From positions 1-54,739 of the forward strand of contig NZ_JANINM010000116.1 in the NCBI RefSeq assembly GCF_024509055.1: a stretch of DNA of 54,739 nt, in the 5' to 3' direction. A program made the position numbers and the translations under genes. Position 1 is the first letter of the stretch. Each line of letters begins with the position of its first letter. The DNA is from Mesorhizobium sp. (lineage in GTDB: Bacteria; Pseudomonadota; Alphaproteobacteria; Rhizobiales; Rhizobiaceae). The notes below the pieces were generated by a model. The model did no database searches, was not told where the DNA came from, and worked only from the letters and a program-made list of their open reading frames with translations. This document shows positions 1 to 7,709 of the stretch, in pieces.

Positions 1-54
1 CTCGTCAGGCTCATAACCTGAAGGTCATAGGTTCAAATCCTATCCCCGCAACCA
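1..54 (+). tRNA. initiator tRNA-Met (CAT), 3' part only
   Basis: The 3' two thirds of a tRNA are present. The anticodon arm is 5-21 with loop 10-16 and anticodon CAT at 12-14. The T arm is 27-43 with a TTCAAAT loop. The 3' acceptor strand is 44-50, discriminator A is 51 and CCA is encoded at 52-54. The acceptor strand ends in A at tRNA position 72, which gives the unpaired C1-A72 end typical of bacterial initiator tRNA. The anticodon stem TCAGG/CCTGA lacks the usual three G-C pairs next to the loop, so initiator is preferred over elongator from the acceptor end but is not certain. The 5' part lies left of the window. Confidence 0.9.
11..54. other. left attachment region (attL candidate) in the tRNA 3' end
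   Basis: The recombinase reading frame on the minus strand does not stop before the tRNA. It runs through the tRNA 3' end and terminates on TGA (complement of 11-13) in the anticodon loop. Its last 13 residues are therefore the antisense translation of the tRNA. Integrase genes that abut and enter a tRNA in this way usually mark the insertion point. The exact crossover is not visible, because serine recombinases may use a core of only a few bases. No second copy of this sequence was found elsewhere in the window. Confidence 0.6.
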
Positions 55-1660
55 TCTCAACTTGCGATCGGCCCGCCCCTCCGGCGGGCCTTTTGCTTTT
101 GAGCGAAATCGCAAGGATGCCAGCCAGATCGCCGTGCACGTCGATCTGAAGCTCGCCATCCTCCGGGGTCAGGATGATCTCCCGCACCAGTGATCGGATC
201 ACGTCGGACGCGACCATTCGCTTCTCCTCGGAATCTTCCTGAAGCGCCCCATACAACTCGTCGACCTGGACGTGGTAGTGATGTGCCATGTTGGGATGCA
301 AGAGGGGTGGTGGCTCCTCGGCGTCCTCAAGGAACGCTTTCAGTTCTTTCTGCCGACGCTCCAGGACGACCATCTTTTCATTGAGACGATCCGCGGCGCC
401 TCCCTTCAGGATGAGGTTAAGGAGTGTATCGAGTTCTCGGTCGATCCGCTTGATCTCCGCATCGGCTGCGTCGATTGACGTCCGCCCTTCCATACGGAGC
501 CGGTTCATCTCGCGCGTGAACTCCTCGCAGAACTCCTTGAACAGTATGGGGTCCATCAGGTGATGACGCAGCGCATTGAGGACGCGCGCCTCGAGCTGAT
601 CGCGCCGGATGTTCGTCCGATTGTCGCAGGTGCCTTTGTTGCGAGCGGTCGAGCAACCGACCAGATCGGCCGAGATCATCGAATATCCGCCGCCGCAACA
701 GGCGCACTTGCTCAAGCCCGAGAAGAGGTATTTGGGCCGCCGGCGATCGCGGAAATGGTTCTCGGCTTCGCCGTCCTCGCTCTGGCTGCGTTTGACGGCC
801 AACTGACGATCCTTGACCGCCTGCCACAGATCGTCGTCGAGGATGCGTAGCTCGGGCACCTCCTGAACGATCCACTCTGACTCGGGGTTCATGCGCGCCT
901 GACGCCGACCCGTGTCCGGGTCTTTGATGAAGCGCTGGCGGTTCCAGACCAGCTTGCCGAGATACATTTCGTTGTTAAGGATGCCGTTGCCCCGCTTCAG
1001 GTTGCCGTTGATGGTGCTGAAGCCCCATTCGCCGCCACCGGGCGCGGGGATACCTTCCTTGTTCAGTTCAAAGGCGATCCGCTTGGACGACTTGCCGGCG
1101 GCATAGTCGCGGCAGATGCGGCGGACCACCTCAGCTTGAAACTCGTTGATGGTCCGGTCGCCGCGCACCGGCTCGCCGCTGGCATCGAACTTCTTCACCA
1201 CATCATAGCCATAGGCATTGCCGCCGCCGGACTTGCCAAGTTCGACCCGGCCCCGCAGACCGCGCCGCGTTTTGTCGGCCAGATCTTTCAGGAACAGGGC
1301 GTTCATCGTGCCCTTGAGGCCGACATGCAGATGCGTGACCTCGCCCTCGGAGAGGGTGACGAGCTTCACGTCCGCATAGGCCATCCGCTTATAGAGACCG
1401 GCAATATCCTCCTGGTCGCGCGACAGGCGATCCATCGCCTCGGCCAACACGTAGCGAAAGCGGCCGCGCGTCGCGTCGGAGATCAGCGCCTGGATGCCAG
1501 GGCGAAGGAGCGATGCGCCGGAAATCGCGTGGTCGGTATATTCTTCGACCACCTGCCAACCCTGCTTTTCGGCATGGAGCCGGCAGACGCGGAGCTGGTC
1601 GGTGATCGAGGCGTCCCGCTGATTGTCGGACGAATAACGGGCGTAAATCGCAACCTTCAC
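11..1660 (-). CDS. large serine recombinase (ICE integrase)
   Basis: Site-specific recombinase that would integrate and excise the element at the tRNA. The N-terminal resolvase domain opens with KVAIYARYSSDNQRD, the first Ser of YSS being the expected nucleophile, and AEAMDRLSRDQED follows near residue 80. A Recombinase domain follows (about 150-260), then a zinc ribbon with CACC and two later Cys (about 312-346), a coiled-coil stretch (about 375-450) and a C-terminal tail. A GTG at 1660 is preferred: AGGAGG at 1668-1673 lies 7 bases upstream, and the protein then begins like family members. An ATG at 1678 would add six residues and sits on top of that ribosome site. The last 25-30 residues are encoded by the tRNA terminator and tRNA, so the C-terminus is element-junction dependent. 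Confidence 0.93.
   Translation of the reverse strand: MKVAIYARYSSDNQRDASITDQLRVCRLHAEKQGWQVVEEYTDHAISGASLLRPGIQALISDATRGRFRYVLAEAMDRLSRDQEDIAGLYKRMAYADVKLVTLSEGEVTHLHVGLKGTMNALFLKDLADKTRRGLRGRVELGKSGGGNAYGYDVVKKFDASGEPVRGDRTINEFQAEVVRRICRDYAAGKSSKRIAFELNKEGIPAPGGGEWGFSTINGNLKRGNGILNNEMYLGKLVWNRQRFIKDPDTGRRQARMNPESEWIVQEVPELRILDDDLWQAVKDRQLAVKRSQSEDGEAENHFRDRRRPKYLFSGLSKCACCGGGYSMISADLVGCSTARNKGTCDNRTNIRRDQLEARVLNALRHHLMDPILFKEFCEEFTREMNRLRMEGRTSIDAADAEIKRIDRELDTLLNLILKGGAADRLNEKMVVLERRQKELKAFLEDAEEPPPLLHPNMAHHYHVQVDELYGALQEDSEEKRMVASDVIRSLVREIILTPEDGELQIDVHGDLAGILAISLKSKRPAGGAGRSQVEMVAGIGFEPMTFRL
70..100 (+). terminator. rho-independent terminator after the tRNA
   Basis: GGCCCGCC (70-77) pairs perfectly with GGCGGGCC (83-90) around a 5-nt loop and is followed by TTTTGCTTTT. 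It lies 15 bases after the tRNA CCA and would end tRNA transcription. It is embedded, antisense, in the last codons of the recombinase frame. Confidence 0.85.
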
Positions 1661-1679
1661 CGCGTAGCCTCCTGCCATG

Positions 1680-1865
1680 TCAGGAGCGCGTCGTGCGGCG
1701 TTCCTTCATCTGCGCCTCGAACACCTTCCTCGCGGCACGACGAGCGAGCAGGCGAGCCAGCTCGACCAACCGCGGATCGGGGCCATTGCCACGCGGCGCG
1801 AGGGTTAGTTCCGGCTCCACGGGCCGAAGCGAACTCCTCTGCTTTAGGCGTTTGCCGTGATCCAT
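1680..1865 (-). CDS. small hypothetical protein upstream of the recombinase
   Basis: A 61-residue frame beginning MDHGKRLKQRS. It is rich in Arg and Ala, with the probable helix DPRLVELARLLARRAAR near the middle. Its TGA lies one base before the ATG at 1678, so it abuts the recombinase and was probably co-transcribed and translationally coupled with it. Small Arg-rich proteins of this kind often precede serine recombinases in rhizobial elements, but no function is known to me. An in-frame ATG at 1934 would give 84 residues. No strong ribosome site distinguishes the two starts. Confidence 0.5.
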   Translation of the reverse strand: MDHGKRLKQRSSLRPVEPELTLAPRGNGPDPRLVELARLLARRAARKVFEAQMKERRTTRS

Positions 1866-2132
1866 CGTTGCGCCGTCTGATGCCGGTTGCAAGTTGATGG
1901 CCTTCACGATTGTCGTGAATCCAAGTACAGGCAACGGAAATCAAACGCGAAAATTCGGTGGCGAACGGAGCGGATGCGCGCGGCATAGCGTGCGCCAGCG
2001 ACGAATGGGATACGCTGGCGTCGTGAAATGACCTACGGAAATTCCCCGAAATCTGCTCCATGTGAACTCCTCGGCAGCCATCCCTTTGAGCGTCTCTGAT
2101 CGAGACAGGGCGGCCTGCGGACGAACCTGATA
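1866..2132. other. non-coding stretch between recombinase unit and toxin-antitoxin pair
   Basis: No convincing gene is seen. It should hold the leftward promoter for the recombinase unit. It also contains a short inverted repeat GTCTC-TGATC-GAGAC near 2090-2106, of unknown role. Confidence 0.4.
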
Positions 2133-2169
2133 ATAACGTATTGCGTTTGGCACTACAAGACGTTATATT
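2133..2169 (+). promoter_or_regulatory. promoter and palindromic operator of the toxin-antitoxin operon
   Basis: TTGCGT (2141-2146), 17 bases, then TATATT (2164-2169) forms a good sigma-70-type promoter in otherwise GC-rich DNA. ATAACGT (2133-2139) and ACGTTAT (2160-2166) are a perfect 7-bp inverted repeat that brackets the -35 box and overlaps the -10 box. This is where an antitoxin operator would be expected if the RHH antitoxin autoregulates. Confidence 0.7.
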
Positions 2170-2188
2170 TCAGCCAAGGAGAATGGTC

Positions 2189-2488
2189 ATGGCTGCTACC
2201 GTTGAACGTAAGGAATACCCGATCTCGATGCGTCTGCCGGAAGCGGACGTCGCGATGATCGATCGCGCGGCCAGTCTGCGTGGTCGCTCTCGCACCGATT
2301 TCGTGCGGGATGCCGCCGTGCGGGCCGCCGAGGAAGTCGTCATGGAGCAGGGGCTGATCCGCATGAGCCCGGAGGGCTTCGCCGACTTCATGGAAATCCT
2401 GTCCCGCCCGCCCGCGATCGTTCCCGAGATGATGGAAGTGCTCAAGCGGCCTGCTCCGTGGGAGCCCGGCTACGTCACGAAGCGGTAA
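2189..2488 (+). CDS. DUF1778 (TacA/AtaR-type) antitoxin
   Basis: A 99-residue protein with an N-terminal ribbon-helix-helix region: strand near EYPISMRLP, then two helices including GRSRTDFVRDAAVRAAEE. A C-terminal tail would wrap and neutralise the partner acetyltransferase toxin. The ATG at 2189 has AAGGAG 7 bases upstream (2176-2181). An ATG at 2183 is too close to it. The toxin gene begins three bases after its stop, the usual order for this class. DUF1778 antitoxins usually repress their own promoter, and an inverted repeat sits on the promoter here. Confidence 0.9.
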   Translation: MAATVERKEYPISMRLPEADVAMIDRAASLRGRSRTDFVRDAAVRAAEEVVMEQGLIRMSPEGFADFMEILSRPPAIVPEMMEVLKRPAPWEPGYVTKR

Positions 2489-2491
2489 GTC

Positions 2492-3013
2492 GTGGCTCTG
2501 TCGACTCCTGAACCACTTACTGCCGAGCATGATGTTTCCGAATTCTCCTGTGGCAAGACGACACTCGATCATTGGCTGAAAACGCGCGCCCTTTCCAATC
2601 AGGAAAAGGGTTTCACCGCAGTCATGGTCGTCCATGATGCCGGTCGCGTCGTCGGATATTATGGCCTTGCGCCGACGGGGGTTGTCCCGTCGATCCTGCC
2701 TCGCGCAATTCGCACCGGACAACCGCCCAATCCCATTCCCTGCCTGCTGCTCGGGCAACTCGCGACGGATACGGCTTGGGCCGGACAGGGCATCGGCACC
2801 GGCTTGATCAAGCATGCCCTTGAACGTTGTGTTCAGGCTGCGCGTTTGATCGGCGGGCGGGCGCTAATAGTCAACGCCGTCGACGACGAGGCTGCCCGGT
2901 TCTGGCAGCGACGTGGCTTTATTCCATCGAAGGACGATCCATTGGTTCTGCTCCGATCGATTGCCGACATCGCTGCGATGCTGGCGCCCGGGGGAAATAA
3001 CCATGAAGGATGA
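2492..3013 (+). CDS. GNAT-family toxin (TacT/AtaT-like acetyltransferase)
   Basis: A 173-residue GNAT protein with GTG start. In the studied TacT/AtaT family such enzymes acetylate the amino acid on charged tRNAs and stop translation. GRVVGYYGLAP forms the central sheet, LGQLATDTAWAGQGIGTGL carries the acetyl-CoA-binding Q-x-x-G-x-G loop (about residue 90-100), and RFWQRRGF lies near 140. In many relatives the last motif reads RFY..GF, with Tyr as the proposed catalytic residue; here it is Trp. Activity may therefore differ or be lost, although the family is large and variants with FW exist as far as I recall. Pairing with the DUF1778 gene upstream is clear. Confidence 0.88.
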   Translation: MALSTPEPLTAEHDVSEFSCGKTTLDHWLKTRALSNQEKGFTAVMVVHDAGRVVGYYGLAPTGVVPSILPRAIRTGQPPNPIPCLLLGQLATDTAWAGQGIGTGLIKHALERCVQAARLIGGRALIVNAVDDEAARFWQRRGFIPSKDDPLVLLRSIADIAAMLAPGGNNHEG

Positions 3014-3117
3014 ACGATAAGCCTGTTCCGACTTGATATGGGGAGGGGAACGCCTTCCCCTGCGGCCGAGCCCATAGTCTCGGCCGACCCCTTCTGCGGG
3101 GAGACCCCGCAACGCCC

Positions 3118-3201
3118 CGAGAGTGAGAGTGCAGACGGGTTTTGCCGTGACGGGTTGAGGGCTGGGAGAGAGGCTCCCGGCGCCCGTCGCGGAGAACCGC
3201 G
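3118..3201 (+). promoter_or_regulatory. structured leader A, upstream of ardC
   Basis: A purine-rich start (GAGAGTGAGAG, from about 3119) is followed by a two-level hairpin. The outer stem is CGTGACGGG (3146-3154) with CCCGTCGCG (3183-3191), nine pairs with one G-T. The inner stem is GCTGGGAG (3161-3168) with CTCCCGGC (3174-3181), loop AGAGG. The ribosome site GGAG begins at the last base of the outer stem. Leader B before the next gene has the same architecture with compensating changes. It may be a regulatory RNA or a single-stranded-DNA promoter. The preceding bases 3014-3117 hold no gene. Confidence 0.72.
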
Positions 3202-4173
3202 ATGTCCAGACACGATCGCACTTTAGGCGCCGACGGAAACCGGGCGAGCCTTTATGATGAAATCACCGGCAAGATCATCGCCGAGCTTGAGGCCGGGCGC
3301 TTCCCATGGGTCCAGCCCTGGAGCAAGGCCACGGCGAAAGCCCCGCTTGGCCTGCCGAAGAACGCCAGCACCGGACGCGCCTATAGCGGCATCAACATCC
3401 TGATCCTCTGGGGCGCCGTCGTGCAGCACGGCCATCCCGGTCAGGGTTGGCTCACTTATCGCCAAGCCGCCGCGCTCGGCGGCAATGTGCGCAAAGGCGA
3501 GCGCGGCATCACGGTCGTCTATGCCGACCGCTTCATCCCCGAGGACGAAAAGCGCCGTGCGCGCGAGACCGGCGAGGACGCTCAGGCCATTCCCTTCCTG
3601 AAGCGCTTCACCGTGTTCAACACGGCGCAATGCGAGGGCCTGCCCGAGGACATCACCGTCGCCGCGCCGCCTCCGCCGCCCGGCCTGATCGAGCCGAAGG
3701 TTGAAGCGCTCATCGACGCGACCGGAATCGACTTCCGCATCGGTGGCGACCGGGCCTTCTACATGCCCGCCCGCGACTACGTGGTCGTCCCGCCGCCGCA
3801 TGCTTATTTCGAGCCGATCAACTGGCACCGGACCGCGCTGCATGAGATCGGCCACGCCAGCGGACATCACAGCCGGCTCAACCGCGATCTGTCCGGTTCC
3901 TTCGGCACGAAGAAATATGCGTTCGAGGAACTGATCGCCGAGATGAGCGCCGCTTTCTGCTGCGCCTCGCTCGGCATCGTGCCGACCGTGCGTCACGCCG
4001 ACTATATCGGCTCGTGGCTGGAGGTGCTGCGCGAGGACAATCGCGCGATCGTCCGCGCCGCTTCGCAGGCCAGCAAGGCGGCCGACTGGATCTTGTCCTT
4101 CCTGCCGGAAGCCAGCGACGCCAATGACGCCGGCGACGTCGATGCCGCCGAGATCGACAGGAGGGCGGCATGA
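3202..4173 (+). CDS. ardC: ArdC-family antirestriction protein
   Basis: A 323-residue protein of the ArdC type. Members bind single-stranded DNA and protect incoming conjugative DNA from restriction in the recipient. The N-terminal half (about 15-150) matches the DUF1738 ssDNA-binding domain: SLYDEITGKIIAELEAG, FPWVQPW, GINILILW. The C-terminal half carries a zinc-metallopeptidase-like site, HEIGH at 214-218 with EELIAEMSA about 25 residues later. The ATG at 3202 has GGAG 7 bases upstream at the foot of leader A. Its presence beside parB and upstream of ssb is typical of a leading region. The protein looks full length. Confidence 0.95.
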   Translation: MSRHDRTLGADGNRASLYDEITGKIIAELEAGRFPWVQPWSKATAKAPLGLPKNASTGRAYSGINILILWGAVVQHGHPGQGWLTYRQAAALGGNVRKGERGITVVYADRFIPEDEKRRARETGEDAQAIPFLKRFTVFNTAQCEGLPEDITVAAPPPPPGLIEPKVEALIDATGIDFRIGGDRAFYMPARDYVVVPPPHAYFEPINWHRTALHEIGHASGHHSRLNRDLSGSFGTKKYAFEELIAEMSAAFCCASLGIVPTVRHADYIGSWLEVLREDNRAIVRAASQASKAADWILSFLPEASDANDAGDVDAAEIDRRAA

Positions 4174-4316
4174 TTGTCCCGCTATGCGCCATGCGGCTAC
4201 GAGGCGCGCGCGGTACTGCTCTCCGCGTTTGAGAGGGAGAGAGGGGCCGGGTTTTTCGTGACGGGTTGAATGGTTGAGAGAGTGGCTCTCGGCCGCCCGT
4301 CACGGAGTAACCTGCC
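4174..4316 (+). promoter_or_regulatory. structured leader B, upstream of the ParB-like gene
   Basis: From 4230 a GAGAGGGAGAGAG tract precedes a two-level hairpin. The outer stem CGTGACGGG (4257-4265) pairs perfectly with CCCGTCACG (4296-4304). The inner stem GGTTGAGAG (4272-4280) pairs with CTCTCGGCC (4286-4294), two G-T pairs, loop AGTGG. GGAG follows immediately at 4304-4307. The inner stem is GAGAG/CTCTC here but GGGAG/CTCCC in leader A, and the outer stem A-C pair here is replaced by G-T in A, which is covariation supporting a conserved fold. Confidence 0.75.
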
Positions 4317-6470
4317 ATGGCGAAAGCTGCCAAGAAGAAGCCCGCCCCCGCGATCATCGTCTTCTCCCGCGCACGGGACATTCCTTTCAACCGCATCAGG
4401 CTGTCCGAAAGCAATGTTCGCGAGACCGACGTCGAGGCCGGTCTGGACGAACTCACCCATGACATCAACCGTCGCGAGGATCTCGTGCAGGGTCTCAATG
4501 TCCGCGCCATCCTCGATGGCGACGGCAATGAAACGGGCGATTTCGAGACGCCGGCCGGCGGCCGCCGCTATCGGTCGATCGCGCGCCTCGTTGAGGCTGG
4601 CCGCTTCCCCGCCGATGGCCTCGTCCCCTGCATCGTCAAGAAGGCTGACGCCAAGACCACGGCGCTCGATGACTCGCTTGCCGAGAACACGTTCCGGCTT
4701 GCGTTGCATCCGCTCGACCAGTTCAAGGCGTTCAAGCGCATGGTCGACGGCGGTATGACAAAGGCCGAGGTCGCAAGCGCCTACTTCACCACGGAGCGCT
4801 ATGTCGATCAGCGTCTCGCGCTCGCCAAGGTCTCGCGCGCGCTTCACGAGGTCTATGCCACGAATGGCATGACGCTTGCGATGCTGGAGGCGTTCACTGC
4901 GCACCCGGATCATGCGCGCCAGGAGCAGGTCTGGGAGGCTGTCAGGCAGTCCCATTATCGCGAGCCCTGGCGCATCCGGAATATGCTGACCGAGACCAGC
5001 GTAGCGGCTTCCGATAAGCGCGCCCATTTCGTCGGCATCGACGCCTATCTGGCGGCCGGCGGCTCGCTGCTGCCGCGCTACCTCTTCGATGATGATGAGG
5101 ATGGCTGGCTGGAGGACGTGGCGCTTCTCGACCGACTCGTTGCCGAGAAGCTGAAGGCCGCCGCAGACGAGGTGGCCGCCGAGGGCTGGAAGTGGATCGC
5201 GGTCGATCTCGAACTTCCCTACGGCCACGACCACGGGCTGCGCGCGATCGCCGGCACGTTCACGGAGCTGACCAAGAAGGATCATCGGGAGCGCGAAAAG
5301 CTGCGCAAGGAGCAGGAACGCCTTGAGACCGAACACGCCGATTACGACGAGTTGCCGGACGAGATCGACCAGCGCCTCGGCGAGATCGAAAAGCAGCTCG
5401 ATGCTTTCGAGCGCCGGCCGGCCATCTACGATCCGGCTGAGATTGCTATCGCCGGCGTCTTCGTCAGCGTCGACGAAGATGGCGAGCTTATCGTCGATCG
5501 CGGCTGGATCCGGCCCGAGGACGAGCCGGGCGCGACCGTCGAAGGCGGCTCGCCGGACATGGAGGGCGATGACGTCGCTGGCGGGGCTAAGCCCGATGTG
5601 CAGCACGCCGTCATCACCGTCGGCGGTCGGCCCGTCGAGACGGACGAGGAAGAGGAGACGATCAAGCCTCTTCCCGAACGGCTCGTCGCCGAACTGACCG
5701 CTCATCGCACCGTGGCGCTGGCCGATGCCGTCGCCGCCAATCCGCATATCGCCATGACGGCGCTGCTGCACCGGTTGGTGCGCGACCGCTTCAAGCAATC
5801 CACCAGCGGCTCGGCCGTCCGGGTTTCCGTCCAGGAGGTGTATTTCCGCGAGCAGGGCATCGACCTCAAGGACAGCCCCTATGCAAAGTCGGTCGCCGAG
5901 CGGCACGCGGGATGGAAGGCGGACGTGCCCGCCGATCCCGATGCGCTCTGGGACTGGCTCGATGCGCTCGATGACGCCAGCCGCATGGCGCTGCTGGCGC
6001 ATTGCGTGTCGTTCGCGATCAACGCGCTCTATGAGCGGCCGAATCCCTTCAGCGCGACCGGCATCACCGAGCAGGGCTTGCGAGCCCGCATGGCGGAAGC
6101 CGGTCGGCTCGCCCGCGTCACCGGCCTCGACATGGCGGAGGCGGGTTTCAGGCCGACCGTCGTGAATTATCTCGGCCGCGTCACCAAGCCGCGCATCCTC
6201 GAAGCCGTCCACGAGGCGCTTGGCGAAGACAAGGTGCGCCTGATCGACCACCTCAAGAAGGACGACATGGCGCGCGAGGCCGAGCGTCTCCTGGCCGACA
6301 CCGGCTGGCTGCCGGAGCCGCTGCGCCTTCTCGCGGAGGAGCCGGCCGTCGATGCCTCGGACGACGCGCAGGCGGACGACGTGGCGCTGCCGGAGTTCCT
6401 CGTTGGCGACGACGACGCAGACGCGGCCGATGCGACCGGCGACCCGTCGGTTCTCGGCGCCGCCGAATGA
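4317..6470 (+). CDS. ParB/RepB/Spo0J-like nuclease-domain protein of the ICE leading region
   Basis: A 717-residue protein whose N-terminal part is ParB-like. IPFNRIRLSESNVRE starts the domain near residue 25, ETPAGGRRYRSI is the conserved GxRR-type loop near 80, and SLAENTFRLALHPLDQFKAF leads into the helix-turn-helix region around 120-190. The long C-terminal part, with an acidic coiled segment around 320-370, has no family I recognise. Large ParB-like proteins of this kind recur next to ardC in alphaproteobacterial ICEs and plasmids. It is far from the parA gene at 24.5 kb, so a role in segregation is not implied. A role in handling incoming DNA is as likely. Confidence 0.85.
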   Translation: MAKAAKKKPAPAIIVFSRARDIPFNRIRLSESNVRETDVEAGLDELTHDINRREDLVQGLNVRAILDGDGNETGDFETPAGGRRYRSIARLVEAGRFPADGLVPCIVKKADAKTTALDDSLAENTFRLALHPLDQFKAFKRMVDGGMTKAEVASAYFTTERYVDQRLALAKVSRALHEVYATNGMTLAMLEAFTAHPDHARQEQVWEAVRQSHYREPWRIRNMLTETSVAASDKRAHFVGIDAYLAAGGSLLPRYLFDDDEDGWLEDVALLDRLVAEKLKAAADEVAAEGWKWIAVDLELPYGHDHGLRAIAGTFTELTKKDHREREKLRKEQERLETEHADYDELPDEIDQRLGEIEKQLDAFERRPAIYDPAEIAIAGVFVSVDEDGELIVDRGWIRPEDEPGATVEGGSPDMEGDDVAGGAKPDVQHAVITVGGRPVETDEEEETIKPLPERLVAELTAHRTVALADAVAANPHIAMTALLHRLVRDRFKQSTSGSAVRVSVQEVYFREQGIDLKDSPYAKSVAERHAGWKADVPADPDALWDWLDALDDASRMALLAHCVSFAINALYERPNPFSATGITEQGLRARMAEAGRLARVTGLDMAEAGFRPTVVNYLGRVTKPRILEAVHEALGEDKVRLIDHLKKDDMAREAERLLADTGWLPEPLRLLAEEPAVDASDDAQADDVALPEFLVGDDDADAADATGDPSVLGAAE

Positions 6471-6481
6471 CGCGCATCACC

Positions 6482-6513
6482 TGGCCCGCCGTCGCGAGAC
6501 TGCGGGCCATTTT
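6482..6513 (+). terminator. hairpin with T-run between the ParB-like gene and the next gene
   Basis: TGGCCCGC (6482-6489) pairs perfectly with GCGGGCCA (6502-6509) over a 12-nt loop and is followed by TTTT. It lies 11 bases after the ParB-like stop and would act as terminator or attenuator before the small gene at 6531. Confidence 0.6.
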
Positions 6514-6530
6514 CGTTTCAGGAGAACATC

Positions 6531-6794
6531 ATGGCCATTCCCAATCCCGTTCGTACCAACTTCAACACGCTGCTGCGCGCCGCCGACGACGGCCATCTCG
6601 CACTCATGGAGTGCCTGGATGCCGTCACCCGCGAGCGTCGCTATGTCGTCTGCGCCGTGCGCCACGCGGACGACGGCGATTTCGTCATGACGCCGTTCGG
6701 CCATCTCGCGGACGGCAATCCTTACGACGCCTACCTGCCTCCCGATCCCGACGATCCAAACGGCTTCATCGAGAACACGGGAGACACATCATGA
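6531..6794 (+). CDS. DUF6117-like small protein
   Basis: An 87-residue protein starting MAIPNPVRTNFNTLLRAA, with ALMECLDA, RYVVCAV and FVMTPFGHLADGNPYDAYLPP. This pattern I associate with the DUF6117 family found downstream of parB-like genes in alphaproteobacterial mobile elements; the family number is from memory. The ribosome site is AGGAG at 6519-6523. Function is unknown. Its stop overlaps the ATG of the following short frame. Confidence 0.75.
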   Translation: MAIPNPVRTNFNTLLRAADDGHLALMECLDAVTRERRYVVCAVRHADDGDFVMTPFGHLADGNPYDAYLPPDPDDPNGFIENTGDTS

Positions 6795-6919
6795 TGACGG
6801 TCGATGAGATCTTCGCCGACGATCGCCGCTATCCTCCTGTGGAGCGTTCGCTTTCATGGGAGGAGACACGCGGCGGCTTCCCACCCAGCGAATTGTTGTC
6901 CGGGTGCGCTATCCACTAA
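6791..6919 (+). pseudogene. short frame, probably the 5' stump of an ICE gene cut by the defence island
   Basis: The 42-residue frame starting MMTVDEIFADDRRYPP begins on an ATG that overlaps the stop of the gene before it, so its start looks genuine and coupled. It then ends abruptly in a region of different composition. The ordinary backbone continues only after 11.9 kb. The likely reading is that the rest of the gene was lost or displaced when the Vsr/methyltransferase island was inserted. No family is recognised. Confidence 0.45.
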
Positions 6920-6932
6920 GGCAAGTTGCCTT
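6918..6932. repeat. perfect 15-nt inverted repeat at the island boundary
   Basis: AAGGCAA-G-TTGCCTT starts on the stop codon of the truncated frame and sits where backbone-like sequence gives way to the defence island. It could be a remnant of an insertion site or a simple hairpin. No matching copy was found at the right side of the island. Confidence 0.5.
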
Positions 6933-7121
6933 GGCTTTCAGGCGCAGAAAATCGCGGGAGATGGCAAAGGCGATCGCGCGGCTTGCAGCAGAGAGCTCTA
7001 GCGCCATCGACATCGGGATACGGAGATCGCGCTGCCACGACACATCTATCGCTGCCGGTCGCTTGGGATCACTGAACGTTTCGTCCTGCGGGAGGCGAAA
7101 TCGACGCCCGGCTGTCAATTT
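6933..7121. other. short unassigned stretch left of vsr
   Basis: Two overlapping frames of about 70-90 residues are open here on opposite strands. The minus-strand one would start on TTG four bases after the vsr stop, without a ribosome site. Neither resembles a known family, so neither is called. Confidence 0.3.
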
Positions 7122-7565
7122 CTAGTCGGGTCTAATCCAATTGTCCTTTTTGCCATCGCTGCCACGAATTTTCCTCAAAAGCGCTTCCAATTTCGAAATC
7201 TTTTTGACCTCGCATTCCCAGATCGTCAGACATTTCCATCCGTCCCTCACAAGAGCACGCCGGTGTCGATGATCACGCACTCTGTTCGTATCCACTTTCG
7301 CGAACCAATATGCGGAGTTCGACTTGACCCTCCGTTGGCCGTCGACGCATTTGGTGCACCCATGCCAAAAGCATCCGTGGACGAATATAGCGATTCGGCG
7401 CCCCGGCAGCACGATATCGGGTTTACCTGCCAGAGAAGCATCGTGTATGCGGTAACGGAGCCCGCGGCTGAATAGAAAGCGGCGCACGATGAGCTCGGGC
7501 TTTGTATCTTTCGATCGGATCGCCGCCATATTTCGGCTGCGCCGCTCCACCGATAATTTATCCAT
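7122..7565 (-). CDS. vsr: very short patch repair endonuclease
   Basis: A 147-residue Vsr endonuclease, the usual length. Vsr nicks T:G mismatches created by deamination of 5-methylcytosine at the sites of a partner cytosine methyltransferase. RSKDTKPEL (residue 17 on) and GKPDIVLPGRRIAIFVHGCF followed by WHGC carry the catalytic Asp and zinc-site Cys/His residues. It is divergent from the cytosine methyltransferase gene with a 144-base AT-rich gap between them, the expected pairing. In some defence clusters Vsr-like proteins have been proposed as the restriction nuclease. Confidence 0.93.
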   Translation of the reverse strand: MDKLSVERRSRNMAAIRSKDTKPELIVRRFLFSRGLRYRIHDASLAGKPDIVLPGRRIAIFVHGCFWHGCTKCVDGQRRVKSNSAYWFAKVDTNRVRDHRHRRALVRDGWKCLTIWECEVKKISKLEALLRKIRGSDGKKDNWIRPD

Positions 7566-7709
7566 TCAAAGTCGGGATCCCTGTGTCGACAAAGCACTGA
7601 TATTAATATACTTTTTACAGCATTGTTTCAAATTGCTCAAGAAAGTGATGCCGTATACTATTAGTTGCCGCGCAACTGACCGCACCCACCTTAGCGCGAG
7701 AGAAATCAT
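7566..7709. promoter_or_regulatory. divergent promoter region between vsr and the methyltransferase
   Basis: An unusually AT-rich 144-base gap. It contains the 10-bp palindrome ATATTAATAT (7600-7609), the hexamer TATACT (7654-7659) as a candidate rightward -10, and the inverted repeat GTTGC-CGC-GCAAC (7664-7676) just after it, which could be an operator. -35 boxes are not clear. Confidence 0.45.

Noticed and set aside
4197..6251. 684-residue open frame on the minus strand
   Set aside because: Antisense shadow of the ParB-like gene; GC-rich third positions leave the opposite frame open. No family, no ribosome site.
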